NCBI RefSeq assembly: GCF_020991455.1
Contig: NZ_JAJMOX010000012.1
Coordinates: forward strand, 62,001-126,000
From: Flavobacterium sp. JAS
GTDB taxonomy: Bacteria > Bacteroidota > Bacteroidia > Flavobacteriales > Flavobacteriaceae
Direction of reading: 5' to 3'
Length of the DNA: 64,000 nt
The notes under the pieces were generated by a model. The model saw nothing but the letters and a program-made list of their open reading frames with translations. It ran no database searches and was not told the DNA's origin. Below are positions 50,639-60,028 of the stretch, piece after piece (position 1 is the stretch's first letter; every line of letters begins with the position of its first letter). The translations under genes and the position numbers were made by a program.

Positions 50639-51826
50639 ATGAAAAAAATTACTTTACTGTTCTCTATATTATTTTTGACTCTTGCGTCATGCGGTGTAAA
50701 AACTACGCAGTCCTTATTAAGTGACGGAAATTATGATGCTGCAATTGATCGTGCAGTCGATGCATTAAAGACCAAAAAAGACTCGAAAGGCAAACAAGAT
50801 TATGTGTATTTGCTTGAAGAAGCTTTTGCAAAAGCCAAAGACAGAGATTTACGCAATCTTGATTTGATGATAAAAGAGGCAAATCCTGCCAATGCTGAAC
50901 GTATTTATAATACCTATTTGCAATTGAATAACCGTCAGGAAAAAATTAGACCTTTATTGCCTTTGCAATTATTGAAACAGGGAAAAAATGCTTCTTTTCC
51001 GTTTGATAATTATTCGAATGAGATTGTTAGCAGCAAGAATGCGTTGTCTAAATATTTATATGAGCATGCTTCGGTTCTTTTAAAATCTAACAATAAATTG
51101 GATTTTAGAAAGGCGTATGATGATTTTTTCTACTTAGAAAGTATAAATCCGGGTTATAAGAATGCGAAAAAATTAATGGAAGATGCACAGTTTAAAGGAA
51201 CTGATTTTGTGGATATTTATGCCACAAACGTAACCAATATGGTAATCCCAAAACAGCTTCAGGATGATTTATTAGACATTAAAACTTATGGATTAAATGA
51301 CAAATGGACGGTTTATCATAGCGCTAGACAAAAAAATGTTACTTACGATTATAGTCTGATTGTAAACTTTGTTCAGATAAATATTTCGCCTGAGCAAATT
51401 AAAGAAAAACAATTCATTAAGGAAAGAGAGATAAAAGATGGCGTAAAAACACTTTTGGACAGTAGAGGAAGACCTGTTAAGGATAGTTTAGGTCGAGAAA
51501 TAAAAGTCGATAATTATAGAATACTTCGCGCAAATATATATGAGTTTAGACAATTTAAATCTTGTCAGGTTACAGCAAAAGTTGATTATGTCGATTTAAG
51601 AACCAATCAATTAATGCAATCTTTTCCACTTACGAGTGAATTTATTTTTGAAAATATTTACTCTACTTACAAAGGTGACAGAAATGCCTGTGAGGATAAT
51701 TATATGAATTATTTCAATAAACGTTCTGTTCCGTTCCCAAATAATGAGCAAATGGTTTTTGATACGGGAGAAGATTTAAAAGCCCGACTGAAAGATATTA
51801 TTGTCAAGAATAGATTTAGGGGATAA
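50639..51826 (+). CDS. Large lipoprotein with TPR-like N-terminal region, function unknown
   Basis: A 395-residue protein starting MKKITLLFSILFLTLASC, a lipoprotein signal; the Met at 50627 would add four residues. Residues 30-190 are helical with TPR-like spacing (LLSDGNYDAAIDRAVDALKT; AYDDFFYLESINPGYKNAKKLM). Residues about 200-395 are beta-rich. It ends in a basic FRG. I do not recognise the family. It is probably an outer-membrane-associated lipoprotein. Confidence 0.7.
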   Translation: MKKITLLFSILFLTLASCGVKTTQSLLSDGNYDAAIDRAVDALKTKKDSKGKQDYVYLLEEAFAKAKDRDLRNLDLMIKEANPANAERIYNTYLQLNNRQEKIRPLLPLQLLKQGKNASFPFDNYSNEIVSSKNALSKYLYEHASVLLKSNNKLDFRKAYDDFFYLESINPGYKNAKKLMEDAQFKGTDFVDIYATNVTNMVIPKQLQDDLLDIKTYGLNDKWTVYHSARQKNVTYDYSLIVNFVQINISPEQIKEKQFIKEREIKDGVKTLLDSRGRPVKDSLGREIKVDNYRILRANIYEFRQFKSCQVTAKVDYVDLRTNQLMQSFPLTSEFIFENIYSTYKGDRNACEDNYMNYFNKRSVPFPNNEQMVFDTGEDLKARLKDIIVKNRFRG

Positions 51827-51856
51827 TTTTTGAATTACAAAAAACCAACATATATG

Positions 51857-51884
51857 AAGACGTACAATAGTGCGTCTTTTTTTA
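51857..51884 (+). terminator. Intrinsic terminator after the lipoprotein gene
   Basis: AAGACGTAC (51857-51865) pairs with GTGCGTCTT (51870-51878), then Ts. Confidence 0.85.
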
Positions 51885-52036
51885 TACCAAAACAAGAAAT
51901 CTGGTTTCACTATTTTCTACAGAAGGTATTATTTTAATACTTCATCCCCCTAACAACGCAATTGTACTGTTACGCATCTCTACCTTTTTTCTTCCTGATA
52001 ATAATTTTCTAAAAAAAAACTGCAAAAATATTTTTC

Positions 52037-52076
52037 GCAACCAAAAAGTTGCTTATATTTGCAACTGATTAGTTGC
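52037..52076 (+). promoter_or_regulatory. Two palindromic operators flanking the ArsR-gene promoter
   Basis: GCAACCAAAAAGTTGC (52037-52052) and GCAACTGATTAGTTGC (52061-52076) are two palindromes whose centres are 24 bases apart. The -7 box TATATTTG (52054-52061) fits exactly between them. ArsR-type dimers bind such inverted repeats, so binding would cover the promoter: autorepression is the natural reading. Confidence 0.75.
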
Positions 52077-52095
52077 GTATTTAAATAAATCCAAA

Positions 52096-52422
52096 ATGAA
52101 ACGAGATATTTTTCAGGCAATTGCCGACCCGACTCGCAGAGCAATTTTAGTATTAGTGGCTACAAATGCATTGACGCCAAATGCTATAGCGGAAAAATTT
52201 AATACAACACGACAAGCGGTTTCTAAACACATCAAAATTCTTAATGAATGTGAATTATTGGATGAAAAGAAATCGGGACGCGAAATTTATTATCAGCTCA
52301 GAATTGAGAAAATGAAAGAAGTTGACAAATGGCTTGAACAGTTTAAAGAAATCTGGGAAAACCGTTTTAGTCAATTAGATCAAGTATTAATGAATCTAAA
52401 ATCTAAAGAAAATGAAATCTAA
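52096..52422 (+). CDS. ArsR-family transcriptional regulator
   Basis: A 108-residue winged helix protein (FQAIADPTRRAILVLVATN, recognition helix NTTRQAVSKHIKIL, wing SGREIYYQLRIE). It lacks the CVC/His metal-binding motifs of arsenic or zinc sensors, so it may respond to another cue, like SdpR-type regulators. It overlaps the following SRPBCC gene by 11 bases; this regulator/SRPBCC cassette is common. Confidence 0.93.
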   Translation: MKRDIFQAIADPTRRAILVLVATNALTPNAIAEKFNTTRQAVSKHIKILNECELLDEKKSGREIYYQLRIEKMKEVDKWLEQFKEIWENRFSQLDQVLMNLKSKENEI

Positions 52423-52915
52423 TCTATTGATGAATTTTACCGTGGACAAAGAAAATAGTACGGTAAACGTAAAGCGTGAATTTAATGCATCTCTTGCAAA
52501 TGTGTGGTCTGCCTGGACTGAAGCCGAAATATTGGACCAGTGGTGGGCGCCATCGCCTTGGAAAGCCAGAACTAAAAGTATGGATTTTAAAGAAGGCGGA
52601 CGTAGACTTTATGCTATGGTTGGACCTGAAGGCGAAGAACATTGGGCTATCGCCGATTTTACTTCGATAACTCCAAAATCTAATTTTAAATATCTTGATG
52701 CTTTTTGCGATAGCGAAGGTAATTTAAACGAAGATTTCCCGAGATCTAATTGGAATGTGAACTTTTCTGAACAAGGTAATTCGACTATTGTAGACATTGC
52801 AATAAAACATAAAACATTATCAGATCTTGAAAAAATAATCGAAATGGGTTTCAAAGAAGGTTTTACCATTGCCATGGAAGGTTTGGACGAAATCTTTTCT
52901 TCAAGAACGAAATAA
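52412..52915 (+). CDS. SRPBCC (AHSA1-like) protein
   Basis: A 167-residue helix-grip protein (VKREFNASLANVWSAWTEAEILDQWWAP is the family's N-terminal signature; quoted core EAEILDQWWAPSPW). The fold forms a deep hydrophobic pocket for ligands. It is translationally coupled to the ArsR gene. Ligand and activity are unknown; the pair may form a ligand-sensing unit. Confidence 0.9.
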   Translation: MKSNLLMNFTVDKENSTVNVKREFNASLANVWSAWTEAEILDQWWAPSPWKARTKSMDFKEGGRRLYAMVGPEGEEHWAIADFTSITPKSNFKYLDAFCDSEGNLNEDFPRSNWNVNFSEQGNSTIVDIAIKHKTLSDLEKIIEMGFKEGFTIAMEGLDEIFSSRTK

Positions 52916-52935
52916 ATCGTATCCTTTATTTGTAT

Positions 52936-52968
52936 AATCCTGTTCGTTTTCTAACGAATGGGATTTTT
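52936..52968 (+). terminator. Intrinsic terminator of the ArsR/SRPBCC operon
   Basis: AATCC-TG-TTCGTT is followed by AACGAA-TG-GGATT and a T-run. Confidence 0.85.
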
Positions 52969-53070
52969 TTTGGCATTTACTAAAATCAAAATTTGTATTT
53001 TAGCTTATTAGGAGTTTGTTCTAATAAGCTCAATTTTATAATGACCGAAGAGGTTATTAAATACCATAAA

Positions 53071-53940
53071 ATGAATAAAACTATTATCCTTTCCTTCGTA
53101 CTATTTTCTTCAACTTTAGTTTTTAGTCAAGCCAATAAGTCGAAACAAACAGAAACTAGTAAACCTTTTGTATTGGGTCTTATTGATGAAATCCAATCGA
53201 AAGAACTGGGTGAAAAAAGAATTTTGAATATTTATCTTCCTGAGGGTTATAATGCAGACGATGCAACAAAATATCCTGTAATATATTTATTGGATGGTTC
53301 TGCCGATGAAGATTTTATTCATATTGTCGGCTTAGTACAGTTTAATAGTTTTGAATGGGTAAATCAGGTTCCAAAATCTATTGTTGTGGGAATTGCGACT
53401 GTTGATAGAAGAAGGGATTTTACGTTTCCGACGGCTATTGAAAAAGATCAGAAAAGTTTCCCAACTTCAGGGCATTCTGATCAATTTATTGCTTTTATAG
53501 AAAAAGAATTACAACCTTTTATAGATAAAAAATACAAAACTAACAATTCTAAAACCATTATAGGCCAATCGTTAGGCGGGCTTTTAGAAACTGAAATCCT
53601 CTTAAAGAAACCTAATCTTTTTAATAAATATGTCATCGTGAGCCCGAGTATTTGGTGGGACAACGGATCGATATTAAATCTGGACAGTGCTATTCTTCAG
53701 GAAAACTTTAATCAGCAAACCGATATCTACATTGCAGTTGGCAAAGAAGGACCTACTCCAACTAAAATCCCGAGGGTTATGGAAGTTGATGCAAACTTAC
53801 TAGCCGAAAAAATTAAGGCATCGAAAAGCAAACACTTAAAGGTGTATTTCGATTATTTGCCTCAGGAAAATCATGCTACTATTTTGCATCCGGCCGTTTC
53901 AAATTCATTCCGTTTTTTTTATCCGATAAAACAGAAATAA
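53071..53940 (+). CDS. Secreted esterase-family alpha/beta hydrolase (paralogue)
   Basis: A 289-residue protein starting at MNKTIILSFVLFSSTLVFSQ, a signal peptide. Esterase D/Fes-like fold: RILNIYLPEGYNAD, VIYLLDGSADEDF, nucleophile elbow GQSLGG near residue 160, SPSIWWDNGS and ENHATILH with the catalytic His. It is a paralogue of the protein at 25037. Likely periplasmic; substrate unknown. TATTTTAGCTT at 52996 lies 64 bases upstream. Confidence 0.83.
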   Translation: MNKTIILSFVLFSSTLVFSQANKSKQTETSKPFVLGLIDEIQSKELGEKRILNIYLPEGYNADDATKYPVIYLLDGSADEDFIHIVGLVQFNSFEWVNQVPKSIVVGIATVDRRRDFTFPTAIEKDQKSFPTSGHSDQFIAFIEKELQPFIDKKYKTNNSKTIIGQSLGGLLETEILLKKPNLFNKYVIVSPSIWWDNGSILNLDSAILQENFNQQTDIYIAVGKEGPTPTKIPRVMEVDANLLAEKIKASKSKHLKVYFDYLPQENHATILHPAVSNSFRFFYPIKQK

Positions 53941-53987
53941 TAAAACGAATCGGTTTTTAAACTTATTGAAATTGAATTTTTAAAGAA

Positions 53988-54671
53988 ATGAAAAATAGCG
54001 ACGAAAATAAATTAGACAACCCCGTTTGGAGCTCACTCTCTGAAACTCATGCAGAATTTGCCATTGATTATAACGGAACTAAATTTTACAATCCGGACTA
54101 TTGTCCGTTTGGAGGTTTTGCAGAACCTGATAGTGTTTTGGAGGCAGGCAATCAATATGCAAACTTAACCGAAAGCTTTTTTATTGTTGGTGAAAAACCT
54201 GTAATTGCAAATTCACTAAAAATTGTAAAAGAATTGGTTTGTCTTCAAATGATTGTACGCGATCCAATAGAACTTCAAACAGACAGCGAAATTGTTACGC
54301 TTACTGAAAAACACAATGAAGAACTTTTGTATTTGATTAATTTAGTTCAGCCGGGATATTTCAAAACAAAAACACCTTTATTAGGCAGTTATTACGGAAT
54401 ATTTAAAGAAAATCAATTGATTGCTGTTACGGGCGAGCGCATGAAAATGAACGATTTCACAGAAGTTAGTGCTATTATCACACATCCGGATCATACCGGA
54501 AAAGGCTATGCAAAACAATTAATTAAGCATTGTGTCAATTCTATTCTAAGTCAAAATAAAACTCCTTATTTACACGTAGTTGAAAGTAATATTGGTGCTA
54601 TCAAATTATATGAGAAACTGGGTTTTGTGACAAGAAGAAAAATAAGCTTTTGGAATATTTCTAAAAAATAG
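53988..54671 (+). CDS. GNAT-family acetyltransferase (FR47-like)
   Basis: A 227-residue protein. The C-terminal 100 residues are a GNAT domain: acetyl-CoA loop THPDHTGKGYAKQLIKH and VVESNIGAIKLYEKLGFVTRR. The N-terminal half is specific (YCPFGGF...). It acetylates an unknown amine. Confidence 0.88.
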   Translation: MKNSDENKLDNPVWSSLSETHAEFAIDYNGTKFYNPDYCPFGGFAEPDSVLEAGNQYANLTESFFIVGEKPVIANSLKIVKELVCLQMIVRDPIELQTDSEIVTLTEKHNEELLYLINLVQPGYFKTKTPLLGSYYGIFKENQLIAVTGERMKMNDFTEVSAIITHPDHTGKGYAKQLIKHCVNSILSQNKTPYLHVVESNIGAIKLYEKLGFVTRRKISFWNISKK

Positions 54672-54723
54672 TACCTTTACCATAACCCTAATCTACTATT
54701 AACAATTTTAATCTACTACGGTA

Positions 54724-55101
54724 ATGAAAAAAGTAATTTTAAGCTTCATTTGTTTAATTGGTTTATCAATAAGTGCAAGTGCGCAAACACAAAATGAACT
54801 TGTTGGAAAATGGATGTTGGTAAAATGGACCAAAAATGGAAGAACTCAGAACATTAAAGAATACTTTAAAACCACTTCGGTTTTACAGGTTTTTCAGGAA
54901 AATGGAGATTTTGAAAGCCGTATTGGCAGCGAAAGCACCTATTCTAAATGGAAATTAACCAAAAACGATTCTGAACTTGTAATTGTTGACTCCATGGTTT
55001 CTATCACCTCTTCTATTGATTATTTTGATGCCAAAAAACGTGTAATTACTACGCCGGAAATGGGGACATTTGAATATAAAAAAATTCCTGATGCTGAATA
55101 A
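54724..55101 (+). CDS. Exported lipocalin-like protein
   Basis: A 125-residue protein with a signal peptide (VILSFICLIGLSISASAQ). The mature part starts NELVGKWMLVKW, the lipocalin-like GxW motif, with later beta strands (YSKWKLTKNDSELVI). It probably binds a small hydrophobic molecule or has an inhibitor role in the periplasm. Ligand unknown. Confidence 0.72.
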   Translation: MKKVILSFICLIGLSISASAQTQNELVGKWMLVKWTKNGRTQNIKEYFKTTSVLQVFQENGDFESRIGSESTYSKWKLTKNDSELVIVDSMVSITSSIDYFDAKKRVITTPEMGTFEYKKIPDAE

Positions 55102-55149
55102 AATACAGTAGTTCCTTAATTAAAATTGTAAGAACTAGTTTATTATAAT

Positions 55150-55518
55150 ATGACACTAAATAAACAAACCGTAAACGAATATATGGCAGCATTTAGAGTA
55201 AGTGATCATGCTAGAATTCTTGCTTGTCTTACAGACGATATTGTTTGGGAAATGCCCGGAATTTATCAGCATGTTGGCAAGGAAGCATTTGATAAAGAAA
55301 TTGAAAATGAGAATTTTATTGGAAGCCCTACCATTCAAATCATAAAAATGGTTGAAGAAAATAATATTGTCATTGCTGAAGGTGCTGTTCAAGGAAACAT
55401 GAAAAATGGTAATATATTAGATGCTGTTTTTTGTGATGTTTTTGAAATGGAAAACACTAAAATAAAAAAGCTGACTTCGTATTTAATGTCCCGAAATTCA
55501 AGTTTAAAATTTGAATAA
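55150..55518 (+). CDS. SnoaL/NTF2-like protein
   Basis: A 122-residue cone-fold protein: NEYMAAFRVSDHARILACLTDDIVWEMPG with the typical HxD/W-E pattern, and KIKKLTSYL near the end. It is similar to ketosteroid-isomerase-like proteins; a His/Asp pair lines the pocket. Function unknown. Confidence 0.82.
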   Translation: MTLNKQTVNEYMAAFRVSDHARILACLTDDIVWEMPGIYQHVGKEAFDKEIENENFIGSPTIQIIKMVEENNIVIAEGAVQGNMKNGNILDAVFCDVFEMENTKIKKLTSYLMSRNSSLKFE

Positions 55519-55552
55519 AAGTTTACTTCTTGGACATTTACTGCATGAGATT

Positions 55553-55645
55553 TTACCGCAAAGTTCACAAAGATGTACGCGAAGTTCGCAAAGGAATTGA
55601 GTTCAGATTTTAGATTGTTTAATTTCGACAATCTAAAATCTAAAC
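55553..55645. repeat. Partial CGCAAAG words and an ATTTTAGATTGT palindrome
   Basis: TTACCGCAAAGTTC and GAAGTTCGCAAAG at 55553-55592 are pieces of the CGCAAAG family. GTTCAGATTTTAGATTGT (55601-55618) pairs with 55628-55645 at 17 of 18 positions. Confidence 0.75.
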
Positions 55646-55664
55646 TCTTAAATCTAAAATTCTT

Positions 55665-57200
55665 TTACCCCAACCAACCATCGCGGTCCAGACTTCTATA
55701 CTGAATAGCCTCGGCGATATGTTGTGAAACAACGGTAGGCGATGCATCCAGATCAGCAATTGTTCTGGCGACTTTCAGGATTCTATCGTAGGCTCGTGCC
55801 GAAAGATTTAATCGTTCCATAGCGGTTTTCAATAATTCTTTTGATTGCTCATCGAGCGCACAATATTCACGAATCAATTTACTGCTCATTTGAGCATTGT
55901 AATGTATATTTTCGACTTCTTCAAAACGCTTGGTTTGAATTTCCCGTGCCGCAGTGACACGCTTTCGGATTTCGACACTGCTTTCTGCTTTCCTGTCATC
56001 GGCCAACTTTTCGAAAGGAACTGGCGTTACTTCAATATGAATATCAATTCGATCTAATAATGGACCAGAAATTTTACTCAAATAACGTTGCATTTCATGT
56101 GGCGACGAAGTATTTGGCTGACTTGGATCGTTAAAAAAACCACTCGGGCTTGGATTCATACTAGCAACGAGCATAAATGAAGACGGATAAGTAACCGTAA
56201 ATTTAGCCCGTGAAATAGTAACTTCACGATCTTCGAGCGGCTGACGCATAACTTCGAGAACATCACGCTTGAATTCCGGCAATTCGTCCAGAAATAAAAC
56301 ACCATTATGTGCCATCGAAATCTCACCTGGTTGCGGATAACTGCCTCCGCCAACAAGTGCTACATTCGAAATTGTATGATGCGGGCTACGAAATGGCCGC
56401 TGATTCATAAGGCCAACTTCTTTTAATTTTCCGGCAACACTATGAATCTTGGTTGTTTCTAATGCTTCTCGTAACGTCATGGGTGGCAAAATACTGGGCA
56501 CCCTTTTGGCCAACATGGTTTTTCCTGCTCCAGGCGGACCAATCAAAATAATGTTATGCCCTCCGGCTGCAGCAATTTCCATACAGCGTTTTATGCTTTC
56601 TTGTCCGCGGACATCTGAAAAATCGAATTCGGGAAAATCGAGCGTTTTATAAAATTCGGCTCTTGTATCAATGACGGTTGGTTCGAGAGTTCCTTTTCCG
56701 GCAAAAAAATCAATTACTTCTTGTAGTTTTTCAACTCCGTAAACATCTAATCCGGTTACAATTGCAGCTTCTTTTACATTTTGAATTGGAAGAAAAAAAC
56801 CTTTATAACCTTCTTCTTTTGCCTTTATTGCAATTGGCAAAGCGCCACGAATAGGCTGTAAACTTCCGTCAAGAGAAAGTTCACCCATAATAATATAATT
56901 TTCGATTTCGGGTGCTTTTATCTGATCTGAACCCACTAAAATTCCCATTGCCAGAGGTAAATCGTAGGCTGAACCTTCTTTTCGCAAATCGGCAGGCGCC
57001 ATATTGATGGTTATTTTTTTGCCTGGCAAACTCAAACCATTATTTTTAAGAGCCGCTGCAATGCGATAACTACTTTCTTTTATGGCATTATCGGGTAAAC
57101 CAACTAGGTGATAACCAATACCTTTATCCATATGTACCTCTACCGTAATTGTTGTTGCTTCGACTCCAAAAACGGCACTTCCATAAACTTTTACTAACAT
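55665..57200 (-). CDS. YifB-family Mg chelatase-like AAA ATPase
   Basis: A 511-residue protein of the ComM/YifB family: N-terminal ChlI-like/Lon-protease-like domain (EVHMDKGIGYHLVGLPD, GELSLDGSLQPIRGALP), central AAA+ with Walker A IGPPGAGKTMLAKR, Walker B GVLFLDELPEF, sensor ASMNPSPSG and C-terminal helical domain (LNLSARAYDRILKVARTIADLD). In other bacteria ComM is a branch-migration helicase used in natural transformation, so a similar DNA role is likely. Confidence 0.95.
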   Translation of the reverse strand: MLVKVYGSAVFGVEATTITVEVHMDKGIGYHLVGLPDNAIKESSYRIAAALKNNGLSLPGKKITINMAPADLRKEGSAYDLPLAMGILVGSDQIKAPEIENYIIMGELSLDGSLQPIRGALPIAIKAKEEGYKGFFLPIQNVKEAAIVTGLDVYGVEKLQEVIDFFAGKGTLEPTVIDTRAEFYKTLDFPEFDFSDVRGQESIKRCMEIAAAGGHNIILIGPPGAGKTMLAKRVPSILPPMTLREALETTKIHSVAGKLKEVGLMNQRPFRSPHHTISNVALVGGGSYPQPGEISMAHNGVLFLDELPEFKRDVLEVMRQPLEDREVTISRAKFTVTYPSSFMLVASMNPSPSGFFNDPSQPNTSSPHEMQRYLSKISGPLLDRIDIHIEVTPVPFEKLADDRKAESSVEIRKRVTAAREIQTKRFEEVENIHYNAQMSSKLIREYCALDEQSKELLKTAMERLNLSARAYDRILKVARTIADLDASPTVVSQHIAEAIQYRSLDRDGWLG

Positions 57201-57499
57201 AAAATCCTTTCATTAAATATTTTTAAATCTAATGAAATAAAATTCATTTAACAATTAAAATATTACAAATAAATAACTTTAATAATTTAAAAAATATACG
57301 CTCTCAAAAGCACCAAAAAGTAAGAAATCACAATTAAATTGAAATAAAACCAGTATTTATGCTTATCTTGCAAAAATATCATCGATTATCTATCGAAAAT
57401 TTCGATTTCTGATTTGAGAAATCTTTCTGCAATTGGTTTTGCATCTGTATATCGGCTGAATATTTACTATCGGCTTAAATAATCTAAAAATTTAAAAAG
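57201..57499. other. AT-rich intergenic region between yifB and the GNAT gene
   Basis: It carries the outward start regions of two divergent genes. I see no small ORF, palindrome or repeat word that I can defend. Confidence 0.5.
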
Positions 57500-57934
57500 A
57501 TGAACTTTAAATTAATTAATTCCATTTCGGGATACAACGAGACATGTACACCAACAATCATTGCTGCTTTTTTGCATACGCACTTAGAACAATATGGCGA
57601 TAAAATAGAAGATATTCTTAAATGCATAGATTATGTAATGAATCCGGACAGAGGCGGCAATATTGTTATTGGTTTAGAGGATCAAAAAATTGTTGGTGCT
57701 GTAGTTTTAAACAACACAGGAATGAAAGATTATATTCCTGAAAATATTCTCGTTTACATCGCGGTAGACAATTCTGAAAGAGGAAAAGGTTACGGTAAAA
57801 AACTAATGGAAAAGGCAATTTCTATTACCGAGGGAAATATCGCTTTACATGTTGAACCAGATAATCCTGCTAAAATATTATACGAGAAGCTTGGTTTTAC
57901 AAATAAGTATCTGGAAATGCGTTTAATTAAATAA
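57500..57934 (+). CDS. GNAT-family acetyltransferase
   Basis: A 144-residue GNAT protein. Acetyl-CoA loop VDNSERGKGYGKKLMEKAI near residue 90 and ALHVEPDNPAKILYEKLGF near 120. It lies 35 bases upstream of the racemase gene; co-expression suggests that an amino acid is acetylated or protected (inference). Confidence 0.87.
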   Translation: MNFKLINSISGYNETCTPTIIAAFLHTHLEQYGDKIEDILKCIDYVMNPDRGGNIVIGLEDQKIVGAVVLNNTGMKDYIPENILVYIAVDNSERGKGYGKKLMEKAISITEGNIALHVEPDNPAKILYEKLGFTNKYLEMRLIK

Positions 57935-57969
57935 ACTGAATTATTAAATTCAATAAAAAATAAAGCCAA

Positions 57970-59043
57970 ATGGCATTCATAAAATTATATCGAAATAAAC
58001 TAAAAGAAAATTACACTTTTCTGAATTCTCTTTTCGAGTCAAAAAACATTCAATGGGGTGTTGTTTCTAAACTTTTATGTGGAAACAAACTTTATTTAAA
58101 AGAAATTATTTCGCTTGGAGTGAGAGAAATACACGATTCTCGGGTTAGTAACCTAAAGAAGATTAAATCCCTTGATGCTTCTATACAAACAGTTTATATA
58201 AAACCTCCCGCTAAACGAAGTATTCCAAATATTGTAAAATACGCTGATGTCAGTTTTAATACTGAAATCTACACCATACAAATGCTTTCGCAAGAGGCTA
58301 AAAAACAGAATAAAATCCACAAAATCATTATTATGATCGAAATGGGGGATTTACGTGAAGGTGTTATGGGCGAAGATTTGCTCGAATTTTATGGTACTAT
58401 TATAAGTACGCCAAACATTGAAATTCTTGGAATTGGTACTAATTTAAATTGCCTTAGCGGAGTTATGCCAACTCAGGATAAACTGATACAATTGAGTTTA
58501 TACAAACAACTTATTGAAGCTAAATTTAATATCAGTATCCCTTGGGTTTCCGGCGGAACATCGGTTGCGATTCCTCTTATTATCAAAAATGCCAGACCTA
58601 TGGCTGTAAATCATTTTAGAATTGGTGAGGCTTTATTTTTTGGAAAAGATTTATTTACCGGCGAAACTATTAAAGGAATGCACAATGATGTCTTTAAACT
58701 TTTTGCAGAAATTATTGAAATTACCGAAAAACCGGATACCCCAACAGGAGAACTGGGTGAAAATGTAGCAGGAAATACTTTTTCTATACAAAGTGTTGAA
58801 GATCTTGGCGGAACTTCTTTAAGGGCAATTCTCGATATTGGATTACTAGATATGCAGCCTCAATACCTCGAAGCAGTCGACAAAGAAATTACAATTGTAG
58901 ACGCCAGCTCTGATATGTTGGTAATTGATATTTCAAATTCAACTCAAAAATATAAAATTGGCGATTTGATCTCTTTTAATATTCAATATATGGGAGCTTT
59001 GTATTTGCTAAGTTCTAGCTATATCGAAAAAAATATCGAGTAA
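57970..59043 (+). CDS. Alanine/ornithine racemase-family PLP enzyme
   Basis: A 357-residue fold-type III PLP protein. PLP lysine in WGVVSKLLCGN near residue 34; GIGTNLNCLSG near 158; SGGTSVAIPL near 195; PMAVNHFRIGEALFFG near 215. It resembles ornithine racemase and amino-acid racemases of Clostridia and Bacteroidota more than alr, lacking the usual AlrC tyrosine motif. It converts an unidentified L-amino acid to its D-form. Confidence 0.85.
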   Translation: MAFIKLYRNKLKENYTFLNSLFESKNIQWGVVSKLLCGNKLYLKEIISLGVREIHDSRVSNLKKIKSLDASIQTVYIKPPAKRSIPNIVKYADVSFNTEIYTIQMLSQEAKKQNKIHKIIIMIEMGDLREGVMGEDLLEFYGTIISTPNIEILGIGTNLNCLSGVMPTQDKLIQLSLYKQLIEAKFNISIPWVSGGTSVAIPLIIKNARPMAVNHFRIGEALFFGKDLFTGETIKGMHNDVFKLFAEIIEITEKPDTPTGELGENVAGNTFSIQSVEDLGGTSLRAILDIGLLDMQPQYLEAVDKEITIVDASSDMLVIDISNSTQKYKIGDLISFNIQYMGALYLLSSSYIEKNIE

Positions 59044-59056
59044 AGATACTTTGTTT

Positions 59057-60028
59057 TTAAAACTCTAGCCCAATCTGATTCTTTATTTCCTCAACTATTT
59101 TACTCAAATCCAAACTATTTTGATGTGACCAAAGCGTGCTTTCAATCTCATTGTTTCTGATGCACTTATGACATTCAATTGCTTCATGCGTATATCCTTT
59201 TCCGAGATTTGGTAAACTAAAATTGGTTTCTTTACCCTCTTTAAAAATAGAATAACCATCAGCGATAAACCACGGAGCATTAAGTTGAATATATCCTTGC
59301 GTTCCGCTTATTGTAGCTTTCATATCAGATTCTGAAATTATCGAGGCTTGTAAACCTGCTTGTGCTTTATCATACTGCAAAATCATGGATGTTTGAAGAT
59401 CGATTCCGTTTACATTATAAATTGACTTCGCTATAATTTCATTTGGCTTTCCTAATAATATATAAGAAAGAAACAACGGATATACTCCTATATCGAATAA
59501 AGCTCCTCCACCAAGATTCTTTTCAAAAAGTCTTCCTCCCTCCTTTTCATCTGCATAAAAAGCAAAATCGGCTTTGATATATTTTACATCACCAATTATT
59601 CCTTGATTTACTTGTTCTAAAACCTCTTGAACTGTTGGAATAAAACGAGTCCAGAATGCTTCCATAAAAAATTTATTGTGTTTTCTGGAAGCTTCAATCA
59701 TTCGAACAGCATCTAAATAAGACAGTGTCATTGGTTTTTCGCATAAAACATGCTTTCCGTTTTCTAATGCTTTAATAGATAATTCGGCATGCGAATCGTG
59801 TGGTGTCGCAATGTATATAATATCGACCTGATTATCTTCAAAAAGCTCTTCGTAGGCACCGTACGCTGTTTTACAATTGTATTTTGTTGCAAATTCTGCT
59901 GCTTTATCCTTATTTCTAGAAGCTACAGCAGTTAATTCGGCATCTTCTAAGAGTAATAAATCTGCTGCAAATTGATTGGCAATATTTCCAAGACCTATTA
60001 TTCCCCATTTAATTTTCTGAATTTCCAT
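59057..60028 (-). CDS. Gfo/Idh/MocA-family oxidoreductase
   Basis: A 323-residue protein with an N-terminal Rossmann fold (IGLGNIANQFAADLL) and EKPMT near residue 95, with the family's catalytic Lys, then the C-terminal alpha/beta sheet (EAFWTRFIP, GGGALFDIGVYPL). NAD(P)-dependent oxidation or reduction of a sugar or inositol-like compound; substrate unknown. Convergent with the racemase gene, 13 bases apart. Confidence 0.92.
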   Translation of the reverse strand: MEIQKIKWGIIGLGNIANQFAADLLLLEDAELTAVASRNKDKAAEFATKYNCKTAYGAYEELFEDNQVDIIYIATPHDSHAELSIKALENGKHVLCEKPMTLSYLDAVRMIEASRKHNKFFMEAFWTRFIPTVQEVLEQVNQGIIGDVKYIKADFAFYADEKEGGRLFEKNLGGGALFDIGVYPLFLSYILLGKPNEIIAKSIYNVNGIDLQTSMILQYDKAQAGLQASIISESDMKATISGTQGYIQLNAPWFIADGYSIFKEGKETNFSLPNLGKGYTHEAIECHKCIRNNEIESTLWSHQNSLDLSKIVEEIKNQIGLEF

